64,000 bases of DNA from CAYFLR01 sp964343805 (GCA_964343805.1 CAYFLR010000028.1:1-64000), one strand, 5' to 3'; shown: positions 46,057-54,917, counted from the stretch's first letter. Program-made: numbers and translations. Notes: generated from the sequence alone by a model not told the origin.

Positions 46057-46920
46057 ATGTTTAAATCAGTTATAATTTATTGTTTTTTAATTTTCTATCC
46101 TTTGATGGCTAAAGAAAGTTCACTGATAGAAGCATTAAAAAGTAAAAAAGATATCAAAACTATTTCAACTTTGATTGAAAGTGGTGCGAACCTACAACAA
46201 GAAGATGAATTTGAAGAAGGTCCACTTCATATTGCTATAAAATCTAAATATGATTTAGATGTAATAAAACTACTCCTTTCAAAAGGGGCTAAAGCTAACA
46301 TAGGAGGTGAGTATGTGACCCCTCCAATTATTCAGGCTATTCACCACAAAGATAGCATTAAATTAATTAAAACGCTTATAAGTTATGGAGCAAGTGTTAA
46401 CACTTTAAATGATCGGGGTAGGTCTCCTCTACACATTGCTATGCTCTATAAACCGGATTTAAAACTAATCAAATTTCTTATCGAAAAAGGGGTAAAAATT
46501 AATCTTTTGGATGAAGATGAAACCACAGCTTTTAAATATGGAGTGGGCTATCCTGCGTCATATGAAGTTCTTAAGTATCTGATTAGTAAAGGGGCAAAAG
46601 TTGGTATTTCTAAAAACCAGACAACCCACATTTTAGCGCTTGCAGCTTGGCAACAAAAGGATATTAGGGTTATCAAACTCCTTCTGTCAAAGGGAATTGA
46701 TGTAAATAATAAAAATTGGAATGAAGAAAATGTCATTCATATAGTAGCTTCAAAAACTAATAATATTAAGTTTTTAGACTATTTAGTTTCTAAAGGAGCG
46801 AAGCTAAATTTTAAGAACTCTCAAGGTGAAACCCCTCTTGATCTGGCTTTGAGGAATAAACAAAGCTCAGCTATGATTAAGAGATTGAAGGTGTTAGGAG
46901 GAAAAACTTCCAAGAAATAA
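46057..46920 (+). CDS. Exported ankyrin-repeat protein
   Basis: 287 residues. The signal peptide (1-19) ends L-M-A. Seven or eight ankyrin repeats (about 20-285) are recognisable by G-A-x-x-N or G-A-K spacing and S-P-L-H-I-A or G-P-L-H-I-A motifs every 33-36 residues. Such repeats bind proteins, and here export suggests a periplasmic or secreted partner. No enzymatic domain is seen. The gene is noticeably A+T-rich. A small open frame follows in the same frame after the stop. Confidence 0.85.
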   Translation: MFKSVIIYCFLIFYPLMAKESSLIEALKSKKDIKTISTLIESGANLQQEDEFEEGPLHIAIKSKYDLDVIKLLLSKGAKANIGGEYVTPPIIQAIHHKDSIKLIKTLISYGASVNTLNDRGRSPLHIAMLYKPDLKLIKFLIEKGVKINLLDEDETTAFKYGVGYPASYEVLKYLISKGAKVGISKNQTTHILALAAWQQKDIRVIKLLLSKGIDVNNKNWNEENVIHIVASKTNNIKFLDYLVSKGAKLNFKNSQGETPLDLALRNKQSSAMIKRLKVLGGKTSKK

Positions 46921-46932
46921 TGGGCAACGAGT

Positions 46933-47067
46933 TTGTTAGTTTTTTTAATGATCTTCATCTTTTCATGTGGCGTTTTTGAAGAGGAGAAAGCGTATAAAGG
47001 TTATGATATAGAAGGGAAAGAAACAGAATGCACCGTAAGTGCGGATGAACAATGTTCTGAAATTTAG
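46933..47067 (+). CDS. Possible small lipoprotein
   Basis: From TTG at 46933 the frame encodes 44 residues (39 from the ATG at 46948): a hydrophobic stretch ending I-F-S-C, a fair lipobox, then an acidic tail with two further Cys. It starts 13 bases after the ankyrin stop, in the same frame, and ends overlapping the convergent small Cys gene by four bases. There is no good ribosome site, so it would depend on coupling. Either a real peptide or the remnant of a longer gene. Confidence 0.35.
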   Translation: MLVFLMIFIFSCGVFEEEKAYKGYDIEGKETECTVSADEQCSEI

Positions 47068-47294
47068 AGTATCTCAAAGTATTTACAAAACTCATCAGCA
47101 AGTGGCTCTTTCCTCTTTTTTTGAAGTTCTTCAGGCATAGGAAAGCCCATACTGCAGCTGTTTTCTGGCTTATCATAGTGAACACAATCCACACATTTAT
47201 AGACAAAGGAGTACTTTTTAGTTTCCTTTGCAAACTGTTTGAGACGTTTTTCTACCGTTTCTGGGTCGAGTATTGGCTTGGGTTTATGTTTCAT
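47064..47294 (-). CDS. Small cysteine-rich protein, probable metal-binding
   Basis: 76 residues, no signal peptide. Residues 33-50 contain C-V-D-C and a third Cys twelve residues after the first, and a fourth lies in F-C-K-Y-F near the end: four Cys that could hold zinc or an Fe-S cluster. It begins 14 bases downstream of the sigma-54 activator stop on the same strand, with GGAAG upstream, so the two are probably co-transcribed. A longer overlapping frame (46955-47233) has no such pattern. Family not recognised with certainty. Confidence 0.65.
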   Translation of the reverse strand: MKHKPKPILDPETVEKRLKQFAKETKKYSFVYKCVDCVHYDKPENSCSMGFPMPEELQKKRKEPLADEFCKYFEIL

Positions 47295-47308
47295 GAACAG
47301 GCTTCCAT

Positions 47309-48850
47309 CTATTTAAAATCTTTTTTATCTATTCCAAAACGATTCATTTTGTTGAGAATGGTTCTTCGGGTCAATCCGGTAAACTCTGCTATTTGGTTGA
47401 CCTTCCCCTTGTACTTTTTAAAGAGTGAGATGAAGTATTCTTTTTCTTCGGATTCCTGATGTCGAGTGAAGTCTTGATAGGTTTCATATTTAGGGGTTGC
47501 CGAAGCGTCGATAATTGAAGGGCTAGGTGTGCAAAGAGTTTCGTCGATGGGATCTAAATCAAAGGAGGTGATCTGTTTTCCATCACAGAGAATCACTGCT
47601 TTTTCGATAGCCGCTTCCAGCTCTCTTACGTTGCCGGGCCAATTATGGCTCATCAGCTGGTTCTGAGCGTGCGGATCAATGCCGTTGATCTCTTTTTGAT
47701 ATTTAGCATTGAGTTTGTCGATAAAATGTTTAGTTAGGAGGGGGACATCGGTAATTCGTTCTCGCAGGGATGGAATTTTAAGATTAATCACATTGAGCCG
47801 ATAGTAGAGGTCTTTTCGAAATTTACCCTCTTTAATGAGTTGGGGTAGGTCTTGATTGGTGGCGGCTAGAATCCGAATATCCACCTGCATGAGCTTTTCA
47901 TCTCCTAAGCGTTCGAATTGTCGTTCCTGTATAACCCGCAGTAGTTTGACTTGAGTAGAGAGGGTCATCTCTCCCAATTCGTCAAGAAATAGGGTCCCTT
48001 TGTGGGCGAGTTCGAACTTTCCTTTTTTATCCCTTATAGCCCCAGTGAAAGCACCTTTGACATGACCAAAAAGTTCACTTTCCAGCAGGGTTTCAGGGAG
48101 TGAAGCGCAATTAATTGAAATGAGGGGATGATTCCGTCGGTAGCTATTGTAATGGATCGCTTTAGCAATGAGTTCTTTGCCGACTCCGGTTTCACCATGG
48201 ATTAAAACTGAGGTGTCGGTATCAGCAATTTTTTCAATCAATTGGTAAATTTCTACCATACGGTGATGTTTGCCAATGATGTTGTGGTACCCATGCTGCT
48301 CTTGCAGATGAGATTTGAGTTCAAGAATTTGTTCCTTCTGAGAATGGATTTCAGATGTGAGTTCATCAATTTTGTTTTGAGTTTCTTGGGCAATGAGGTT
48401 GAGGTTGACTTTTTCAGTTACCTCTTTGCCAATAGATAAAATCCCTTCCACCTCACCATGATCATTTACTACCGGAACATAGGCAAAATCTAAGTAACGG
48501 GCCAGTTGATTTTTTCCAACATGTTGCACTTCCCGCTGGTTGAAAGTCGTCTGAGTAGAAACGACAGATTCTAAATTTTTCGAGAGATCTTTTTGAGCGG
48601 TGGATTGTCTTATGGTTATGTAGTTATTCCCTTTGGCTTTTTCGAGAGGGACCTGAAGTTCATCCTCAGCGGCCTTATTCATAAACTTAATTTTAAGATT
48701 GGGGTCGAGCAGTATGACTTTGGCATCAATATTATCAAGTAGTTCTCCTTCAAGGGTAAGCTGGTCTTTGTGGATCGCAATGTGGTGTCCTTTTTCTCCT
48801 GCTGGATTGAAGGGAACGAGGGCATTTTTTTTGTTAGAGTGCTTATTCAT
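47309..48850 (-). CDS. Sigma-54-dependent transcriptional activator with PAS sensor
   Basis: 513 residues. A PAS domain (about 35-150, with the V-E-G-I-L-S-I-G-K-E-V-T-E closing segment) is joined by a coiled coil (about 155-195) to an AAA+ domain. That domain has Walker A G-E-T-G-V-G-K-E, the sigma-54 contact loop G-A-F-T-G-A, Walker B T-L-F-L-D-E-L-G-E, and R-fingers in the L-Y-Y-R-L-N region. A Fis-type helix-turn-helix closes the protein (about 470-505). There is no receiver domain, so the signal is sensed directly through PAS. The target genes are unknown. It is divergent from nqr, but I found no -24/-12 promoter in the window. Confidence 0.92.
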   Translation of the reverse strand: MNKHSNKKNALVPFNPAGEKGHHIAIHKDQLTLEGELLDNIDAKVILLDPNLKIKFMNKAAEDELQVPLEKAKGNNYITIRQSTAQKDLSKNLESVVSTQTTFNQREVQHVGKNQLARYLDFAYVPVVNDHGEVEGILSIGKEVTEKVNLNLIAQETQNKIDELTSEIHSQKEQILELKSHLQEQHGYHNIIGKHHRMVEIYQLIEKIADTDTSVLIHGETGVGKELIAKAIHYNSYRRNHPLISINCASLPETLLESELFGHVKGAFTGAIRDKKGKFELAHKGTLFLDELGEMTLSTQVKLLRVIQERQFERLGDEKLMQVDIRILAATNQDLPQLIKEGKFRKDLYYRLNVINLKIPSLRERITDVPLLTKHFIDKLNAKYQKEINGIDPHAQNQLMSHNWPGNVRELEAAIEKAVILCDGKQITSFDLDPIDETLCTPSPSIIDASATPKYETYQDFTRHQESEEKEYFISLFKKYKGKVNQIAEFTGLTRRTILNKMNRFGIDKKDFK

Positions 48851-48974
48851 AAGGGGTAAATATCATATTAGGGATTCTTACGAAATAAGAAATCTATCGT
48901 TATTCAGGTTATAAAGAATCCTTATTAGCAAGGAGAATAATTGTCATTTTTTTTATAATTTACTTACATTGCTA

Positions 48975-49011
48975 TTGAAATGGAAGAAAAACTCTATATA
49001 TTGGATATAAT
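48975..49011 (+). promoter_or_regulatory. Candidate promoter region of the nqr operon
   Basis: TTGAAA (48975-48980), a 16-base spacer and TATATT (48997-49002). A consensus TATAAT at 49006-49011 overlaps downstream without a clear -35. The leader to the preferred nqrA ATG (49080) would be 60-70 bases. Confidence 0.4.
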
Positions 49012-49079
49012 TCAAATTAACAATAGTGGAGTTTTTTGGCTTCACTGTACTAAACGAGTTGGACTTAACTGGATTGACT

Positions 49080-50457
49080 ATGAAAAAAATATCAATGAAA
49101 AGAGGTTATCAACTTCCGGTAAAAGGGCTTCCCCAAAATACCATTGAGTCTTTGCCTGACTCTGAATTGGTTGCCTTTAAGCCCACCGACTATCCGGGAA
49201 TAAGACCCAAAGTTGATGCGAAAGTAAAAGACAAAGTGAAAGCGGGCACGTCTCTTTTTCATGACAAGGATAATCCTTTTATACAGGGTGTATCCTATCT
49301 AGCTGGTGAAGTGGTACAAATCAAAAGAGGGCCTCGTAGGAAAGTTCTTGAGATTGTAATCAAACGGGATGCCTCCGCTTCAGCAGAAAAGCTAGTGGAT
49401 GGAGGTGATCTTAAACCCGAACTAATTAAAGAGAAGTTGGTTGCCGCAGGATTATGGCCTTTGCTTCGCAAATATCCCTTTGCAAATGTGATTAACCNNN
49501 NNNNNNNATATTTCTACCTTTCAAAAAGAGCCCGGCTTACCTAATTTATCCATAATTAAGGATGACCAAAAACGCCTCGATTATTTTAAAAATGGAATTA
49601 AACTTTTAAAGCAAATTTCTTCTAAGATAAATTTAGGAGTCGAAGAAGGTGATTCTTTTGCAAAAGAACTCTGTGACTCTTCTGACGGAGATGTGATCCA
49701 GGTGGCTGGAAAATATCCCGCAGGAAGCCCTGGGGTGCAGAGTTTTTTCCATAAACCTTTAGCTAAGGGTGAATGGGTTGGTTGTTTAACATGGCAAGAT
49801 GTGGTTCTCATCGGTGAATTTTTTGCAACCGGTTTGATTGCTGCCAAAAAAATTATCTCTTTAGCAGGAGATCCTGTAAAAGAGCCTAAACATTACGAAG
49901 TGAGTATAGGAGCTTCCTTACAGGCGGTAGTTCAAGATCGTGTAAAAAGTGAAAAGATCCGTTTAGTGAGTGGAGGTATTTTCACTGGATTGGATGCTGA
50001 TCAAAGTCAGATTGCCATTGAAAACCTAGGGGAAGATATAAAGTCCACCTTTAATGGCTATGTTGGGTTTTATGACTACAGTGTCCATGCCCTAGCTATT
50101 AATGAAGAAAGAAAGCTACTCGGATTTGCCATGCCCGGTTTTGGAAAACAGAGTGCTTCCAACACCTTTCCTTCTTCATTTAGTCCCGGCTTTACTTTTG
50201 CTCCTGATGTTAAATTAAATGGAGAAGAGAGAGCTTGTGTTCAATGTAATCAATGCGAAAGTGTCTGTCCGGTTGATATTTTACCTGACCGTCTTTTTAA
50301 AGCAGTTTTAGTCGATGATATTGATGAAGCGGAAGCCTTAGGTATAAGCGATTGTGTTGACTGTCAGCTTTGTACTTACGTTTGCCCTTCTAAAATAGAA
50401 ATCGGTTCAATTATTAAAACTTGTAAAGCTCAATTAGTAAAGGAAAGTGCTCAATGA
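49080..50457 (+). CDS. nqrA: Na+-translocating NADH:quinone reductase subunit A with two ferredoxin-type motifs; frame broken by N gap
   Basis: The ATG at 49080 gives the family start M-K-K-I-x-M-K-R-G-Y-Q-L-P; a GTG at 49026 would add 18 unusual residues. The N-terminal part reads through to N-V-I-N, then ten Ns, and the frame resumes shifted with I-S-T-F-Q-K-E-P, so the true gap is a multiple of three, probably near 30 bases. The C-terminus holds two complete C-x2-C-x2-C-x3-C-P motifs (50236-50271 and 50353-50388). As I recall the Vibrio protein, most of these Cys are lost there. This form looks RnfC-like and may bind two [4Fe-4S] clusters. It overlaps nqrB by four bases. Confidence 0.88.
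49498..49507. other. Assembly gap (10 N) inside nqrA
   Basis: Flanking nqrA frames do not join at ten bases; a multiple of three is needed. Comparison with the family suggests about ten residues are missing. Confidence 0.95.
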
Positions 50458-51635
50458 TAGTAAAAGGATTAGAGCGATTTTTTCACAATGTTCATGGCCA
50501 AATTAAAGGGACAAAAGCGGAAAGATTCGAGCCTTTTGTTGAAGCCATGGAGACCCTCTTTTTATCTGTTAACACCAGAACTGCTCAAGGACCTCATGTC
50601 AGGGATGCCTTAGATCTGAAAAGATTTATGACCATCGTAATTGTATCTCTGATGCCCTGTTTCTTTTTTGGGGTTTATAACACCGGAGTCCAAATTTTAT
50701 TAGCTGCGGGTCAAGCAGTGACTTTCTCTGCTGCAATTATGGAAGGCCTTTATGTGGTCATGCCGATTGTAATCGTATCCTATGCAGTGGGGGGCTTTTG
50801 GGAAGTCCTATTTGGGGTGGTAAGAAAACATCCTATTAATGAGGGTTTCTTTGTTTCAGGATTCTTATTTCCCATCATTCTTCCTCCAACTATTCCTTTA
50901 TGGCAGGTGGCAGTAGGAGTCTCTTTTGGAGTCGTGATTGGTAAAGAGGTTTTTGGTGGAACCGGAATGAATATCCTCAACCCTGCTCTTTTAGCTCGCT
51001 GCTTTCTATTTTTTGCTTATCCCGGAAACATGTCTGGGGATAATGTCTGGGTTGAGACTTTAACCAGTTCTGCTGATGCAGTGACTTCTGCAACACCTTT
51101 AGCTGTAGTAGTTGCAGGAAGTGGCGATTCGGTAGTAAACGTCCTATCACAAGCGGGGTTTAGTTTTAAAAACCTTTTTCTAGGAGCTCATGCTGGAAGT
51201 ATTGCAGAGACCAGTACATTGGCAATTCTTCTAGGAGCTGTGGTTCTTCTGGTTACCAAAGTCGGTTCCTATCGAACCATGATCGCAGTATTTCTCGGAG
51301 GATTCCTCACCGCTTTGCTTATAAATAGTTTAGCGGGAAAAGATGCCTCTTTGTATATGCAACTTCCAGCTCACTATCACTTTGTGATGGGAGGCTTTGC
51401 GTTCGGAGCTGTTTTTATGGCTACCGATCCTGTTTCTAGTACATCAACGGCTACCGGGAAATGGATCTATGGATTCCTAATTGGAATGTTAGCGGTTGTG
51501 ATTAGAGTCTTTAATCCAGCATATCCAGAAGGAATGATGTTGGCTATTTTATTTATGAATCTATTTGCGCCACTAATTGATTACTATGTAATTAAGTCTA
51601 AAAAGGCAAGGAGGGCGGCACGTGCAACAAAGTAA
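50454..51635 (+). CDS. nqrB: Na+-NQR subunit B
   Basis: 393 residues with about ten membrane helices. It binds riboflavin and a covalent FMN and forms part of the sodium channel. The flavin-attachment motif is D-A-V-T-S-A-T-P-L, with Thr214 as the likely FMN anchor. G-F-F-V-S-G-F-L-F-P and G-G-T-G-M-N-I-L-N-P-A-L are strongly conserved family segments. The soluble N-terminus contains L-F-L-S-V-N-T-R-T. The nqrC start lies inside its 3' end. Confidence 0.95.
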   Translation: MIVKGLERFFHNVHGQIKGTKAERFEPFVEAMETLFLSVNTRTAQGPHVRDALDLKRFMTIVIVSLMPCFFFGVYNTGVQILLAAGQAVTFSAAIMEGLYVVMPIVIVSYAVGGFWEVLFGVVRKHPINEGFFVSGFLFPIILPPTIPLWQVAVGVSFGVVIGKEVFGGTGMNILNPALLARCFLFFAYPGNMSGDNVWVETLTSSADAVTSATPLAVVVAGSGDSVVNVLSQAGFSFKNLFLGAHAGSIAETSTLAILLGAVVLLVTKVGSYRTMIAVFLGGFLTALLINSLAGKDASLYMQLPAHYHFVMGGFAFGAVFMATDPVSSTSTATGKWIYGFLIGMLAVVIRVFNPAYPEGMMLAILFMNLFAPLIDYYVIKSKKARRAARATK

Positions 51636-52320
51636 TACCTATACCTTTTTCTTTGCAATCGTGGTTTGTGTGGTTTGCAGTTTATGTTTAGCCTTTGCTT
51701 ATTCAGCACTCAAGCCTTTGCAGGTGAAAAATATTGAATTGGACAAGCAAAAAAATATTCTGATGGCAGCTGGAGTTCAGAGTAAAACTCTATCAGCCGA
51801 TCAGGTCACTCAACTATTCAAAGATGAGTTTGATAGCTTTGTCATCAATCAGAATGGAGATATTCTGACTGGGACAGCTGTGAATCAAATTCCTAAAGGG
51901 GCTGCCGATCAATTTGCGGTTTATCGCAGAAAATCAGCTAAAGATGGCGATGTCTATGTAATACCTATTTCGGGTAAAGGTTTGTGGTCGACCATCTACG
52001 GTTACTTCGCTTTAGAACAAGATCTCAATACGGTCAAAGGAATCACTTTCTATCAGCATGCTGAAACTCCTGGTCTCGGTGCTGAAATTGAAAATGAGAA
52101 CTTTATTAAAAACTATATTGGTAAAAAGATTCTTGATGGTCAGGGACAGTTGGTTTCGGTTACAATTGTAAAAGGTCTAGCTAAGGATCAACCGGCCTCC
52201 AAGCATGAACATATTGTTGATGGAATTAGCGGTGCGACTCTGACCACCGATGGAGTTAATAATTTTATTAAAGCCACACTTGCTAAATACGAACCATTTT
52301 TTAAACAACAGAGAAAATAG
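51622..52320 (+). CDS. nqrC: Na+-NQR subunit C
   Basis: 232 residues from a GTG start with AGGAGG eight bases upstream, overlapping nqrB by 14 bases. One N-terminal helix (about 6-25) is followed by a periplasmic FMN-binding domain. The covalent flavin site is D-G-I-S-G-A-T-L-T-T with Thr206. G-K-G-L-W-S-T-I-Y-G-Y and H-A-E-T-P-G-L-G-A-E-I are family hallmarks. It needs ApbE flavin transferase, which is not in the window. Confidence 0.95.
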   Translation: MQQSNTYTFFFAIVVCVVCSLCLAFAYSALKPLQVKNIELDKQKNILMAAGVQSKTLSADQVTQLFKDEFDSFVINQNGDILTGTAVNQIPKGAADQFAVYRRKSAKDGDVYVIPISGKGLWSTIYGYFALEQDLNTVKGITFYQHAETPGLGAEIENENFIKNYIGKKILDGQGQLVSVTIVKGLAKDQPASKHEHIVDGISGATLTTDGVNNFIKATLAKYEPFFKQQRK

Positions 52321-52336
52321 ATAGGGGGTACCACTC

Positions 52337-52954
52337 TTGAGTACAAGCGCTATGAAGTTAATTAAAGAATCGGTGTGGGTGGCAAATCCAATTACCTTTC
52401 AAGTATTGGGGATTTGTTCTGCCTTGGCGGTGACTGTTCAACTAAAGCCAGCCCTTGTGATGACTCTGGCGGCAACCGCTGTATTGATAATATCCAACTT
52501 AGTGGTCTCATTTTTACGAAGTTTAATTCCTAGTAAAATTCGTATCATTGTTTATCTGACAATCATTGCGAGTTCCGTGATTTTAGTAGACCAGGTGTTA
52601 AAAGCATATCTTTATGATGTCTCCCGTCAATTGTCTGTTTTTGTGGGACTCATTATTACTAATTGTATCATCATGGGACGAGCGGAAGCTTTTGCTATTC
52701 AAAATCCACCGCTTCCCTCCTTTTTCGATGCCATTGGAAATGGACTCGGTTACGGAATCATACTCTGCTTAGTAGCTGTGATTAGAGAAGTCTTTGGATC
52801 TGGAACATTGATGGGTGCCAAAGTTATTCCCCAAGCTTTGTATGACTTAGGTTATCAAAATATGGGTCTTATGGTTCTCCCCGCAGGAGCTTTTATAATA
52901 CTCGGTCTGATCATTTGGGGGCAGAAAACTCTGCAAGATTGGAGTGACAGTTAA
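52337..52954 (+). CDS. nqrD: Na+-NQR subunit D
   Basis: 205 residues, six helices. With NqrE it holds the intramembrane Fe-S cluster; a conserved Cys is in Q-V-L-G-I-C-S-A-L-A-V-T (near 29), another in I-T-N-C-I-I-M-G-R-A-E-A (near 113). The TTG start has GGGGG at about eight bases; an ATG five codons later is possible. Standard length. Confidence 0.94.
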   Translation: MSTSAMKLIKESVWVANPITFQVLGICSALAVTVQLKPALVMTLAATAVLIISNLVVSFLRSLIPSKIRIIVYLTIIASSVILVDQVLKAYLYDVSRQLSVFVGLIITNCIIMGRAEAFAIQNPPLPSFFDAIGNGLGYGIILCLVAVIREVFGSGTLMGAKVIPQALYDLGYQNMGLMVLPAGAFIILGLIIWGQKTLQDWSDS

Positions 52955-52982
52955 TTGTTTTAACCTTAGGTAAGGGATTGTT

Positions 52983-53588
52983 ATGCATTATCTCTCTTTA
53001 GCCATTGATTCAATATTTGTAAGTAACATACTGCTCGCCTACTTTTTAGGAATGTGCTCCTTTTTGGCCCAATCTAAAAAGGTTGAAGTGGCCCTGGGAT
53101 TAGGTTCAGCGGTTATTTTTGTATTGGTTATCTCTGCGCCACTCAACTGGATGATTAATCAATATTTTCTACAAGAGGGGGCTTTGGCTTGGGCTGGAGT
53201 GCCAAACTCTGATTTTTCCTTTCTCCAATTTATCACCTTCATTGCGGTAATTGCTGCTTTGGTGCAGATTGTGGAAATGATTATTGATCGTTTTAGCCCG
53301 GCTCTGTATGCCACCTTAGGAATTTTCCTTCCATTGATTGCTGTGAACTGTGCCATCTTGGGTACATCTCTTTTTATGGTAGAAAGAGAATACACTTTCA
53401 TGGAGACATTGGTTTATGGAATTGCAGCCGGATTAGGATGGTTACTTGCTATTGTAACAATGGCCGCCATTCGAACTAAAATTACCTATTCAAATGTGCC
53501 CAAAGGGCTAGAAGGTTTGGGGATTACCATGATAATCACCGGACTAATGGCTATGGGATTTATGTGTTTTTCAGGAATTAGCATGTAG
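52983..53588 (+). CDS. nqrE: Na+-NQR subunit E
   Basis: 201 residues, six helices, the inverted-topology partner of NqrD. Conserved Cys lie in L-G-M-C-S-F-L-A (near 26) and A-V-N-C-A-I-L-G (near 121). The opening H-Y-L-S-L-A-I-D-S-I-F-V-S-N-I-L is canonical. It follows nqrD by 28 bases. Confidence 0.95.
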   Translation: MHYLSLAIDSIFVSNILLAYFLGMCSFLAQSKKVEVALGLGSAVIFVLVISAPLNWMINQYFLQEGALAWAGVPNSDFSFLQFITFIAVIAALVQIVEMIIDRFSPALYATLGIFLPLIAVNCAILGTSLFMVEREYTFMETLVYGIAAGLGWLLAIVTMAAIRTKITYSNVPKGLEGLGITMIITGLMAMGFMCFSGISM

Positions 53589-53599
53589 GGGAGCCAGGT

Positions 53600-54814
53600 A
53601 TGGTTGTCGGATTGAGTGTTCTCATTTTCACTGGAACCATTGTGGTTTTAGTGGCACTTTTAATGGTTGCGGAAAAGTTCCTCTCCAAGAGTGGAATGTG
53701 CAATGTCCGTTTGAATAAGGACGATGATAAGGTTATTCCCGTTAAGCCGGGAACAACTATTCTTAATGCCCTTACGGAAAAGCAGATTTATCTTCCTTCT
53801 GCCTGTGGTGGCGGTGGTACCTGTGGTATGTGTAAATGTGTTGTAACTGATGGTGGCGGTGATGTTCTTCCTACAGAACTCGGCCATCTTTCTCGTACAG
53901 AAATTAAGAAAAATGTACGAGTGGGCTGTCAGGTTAAGGTGAAAGAAGATATGGATCTGGAAATCCCCGATGAAATCTTCAATATTAAGAAATTCAACGT
54001 GACAGTTGTATCCAATCAAAATGTGGCTACCTTCATTAAAGAATTGGTGCTTCAGTTAGATGAAGGAGATGAGCTTCATTTTGAATCAGGTGGATATATT
54101 CAAATTGATATCCCCACCTATGATATTCCATTCACTGACTTTGATATTGAAGAGGAGTATAGAGAAGATTGGGATACATATAAACTTTGGGAACTGAAAG
54201 GTAAAAATACTGAACCTATTTACCGTGCTTATTCTATGGCTAGTCATCCAGCTGAAAAGAATACTGTGAAGTTAAATGTTCGAATTGCGACTCCTCCACC
54301 TCGAACCTCTTTTCCTCCAGGTATTTCTTCAACCTATATATTTAACCTGAAACCAGGTGACCGTTGTACAATTAGTGGACCTTATGGAGAATTCTTCATT
54401 AAAGATACCAAGCGTGAAATGTGTTACATCGGTGGTGGAGCTGGAATGGCACCCATGCGGAGTCATATCTTCCATCTTTTCCATACCGAAAAAACCGATC
54501 GACCTGTCTCTTTTTGGTATGGTGCTCGCTCGCTAAGAGAGATGTTTTATGATGATGAGTTTAAAGCTATTGCTAAAGACTTTCCTAACTTTAATTACAA
54601 TGTGGCTTTATCCGAGCCCATGCCAGAAGACAACTGGGAGGGGCTAACCGGTTTTATTCATCAAGCTCTTCTCGATAATTATCTTAACAAACATGAAGAT
54701 CCGGGTGAAATTGAGTACTACCTCTGTGGTCCACCAATGATGATCGATGCTGTGATTGCCATGCTTGACAGCTTGGGTGTAGAGCCCGAAATGATCGCCT
54801 ACGATAAATTCTAA
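53600..54814 (+). CDS. nqrF: Na+-NQR subunit F (NADH dehydrogenase)
   Basis: 404 residues. One membrane helix (about 5-27) is followed by a [2Fe-2S] ferredoxin domain with Cys69, 75, 78 and 110, an FAD domain with R-A-Y-S-M-A-S near 208, and an NADH domain with G-G-G-A-G-M-A-P-M and Y-L-C-G-P-P-M-M. It takes electrons from NADH into the complex. Last gene of the operon; a hairpin follows at 54833-54857. Confidence 0.96.
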   Translation: MVVGLSVLIFTGTIVVLVALLMVAEKFLSKSGMCNVRLNKDDDKVIPVKPGTTILNALTEKQIYLPSACGGGGTCGMCKCVVTDGGGDVLPTELGHLSRTEIKKNVRVGCQVKVKEDMDLEIPDEIFNIKKFNVTVVSNQNVATFIKELVLQLDEGDELHFESGGYIQIDIPTYDIPFTDFDIEEEYREDWDTYKLWELKGKNTEPIYRAYSMASHPAEKNTVKLNVRIATPPPRTSFPPGISSTYIFNLKPGDRCTISGPYGEFFIKDTKREMCYIGGGAGMAPMRSHIFHLFHTEKTDRPVSFWYGARSLREMFYDDEFKAIAKDFPNFNYNVALSEPMPEDNWEGLTGFIHQALLDNYLNKHEDPGEIEYYLCGPPMMIDAVIAMLDSLGVEPEMIAYDKF

Positions 54815-54832
54815 AATTATTATCTATCTAAT

Positions 54833-54857
54833 AGAGGGAATGCTTGACTTTCCCTCT
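54833..54857 (+). terminator. Candidate nqr-operon terminator
   Basis: AGAGGGAA (54833-54840) and TTCCCTCT (54850-54857) form a perfect eight-pair stem with a nine-base loop, followed by a pyrimidine-rich stretch with only short T runs. The loop contains the -35 box of the next promoter. Confidence 0.5.
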
Positions 54858-54872
54858 TTCTCTACTTACTAT
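54844..54872 (+). promoter_or_regulatory. Promoter of the UGPase-trpS region, nested in the nqr terminator
   Basis: TTGACT (54844-54849), a 17-base spacer and TACTAT (54867-54872). The -35 hexamer is the loop of the terminator hairpin and the spacer covers its 3' arm. The start point would be near 54879, giving a leader of about 40 bases with AGGAGG. Confidence 0.55.
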
Positions 54873-54917
54873 TCCCCATAATTTAAAAGTGTGTTTGAGC
54901 GAATAAGGAGGCAGCAA

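Noticed and set aside
46955..47233. 92-codon minus-strand frame overlapping the small Cys gene
   Set aside because: Composition is unlike a protein and it lacks a ribosome site; the 47064-47294 frame has ordered Cys and follows the activator gene.
48851..49079. Sigma-54 (-24/-12) promoter for nqr next to the activator
   Set aside because: No GG-N10-GC arrangement with flanking consensus was found; sigma-70-like boxes fit better.
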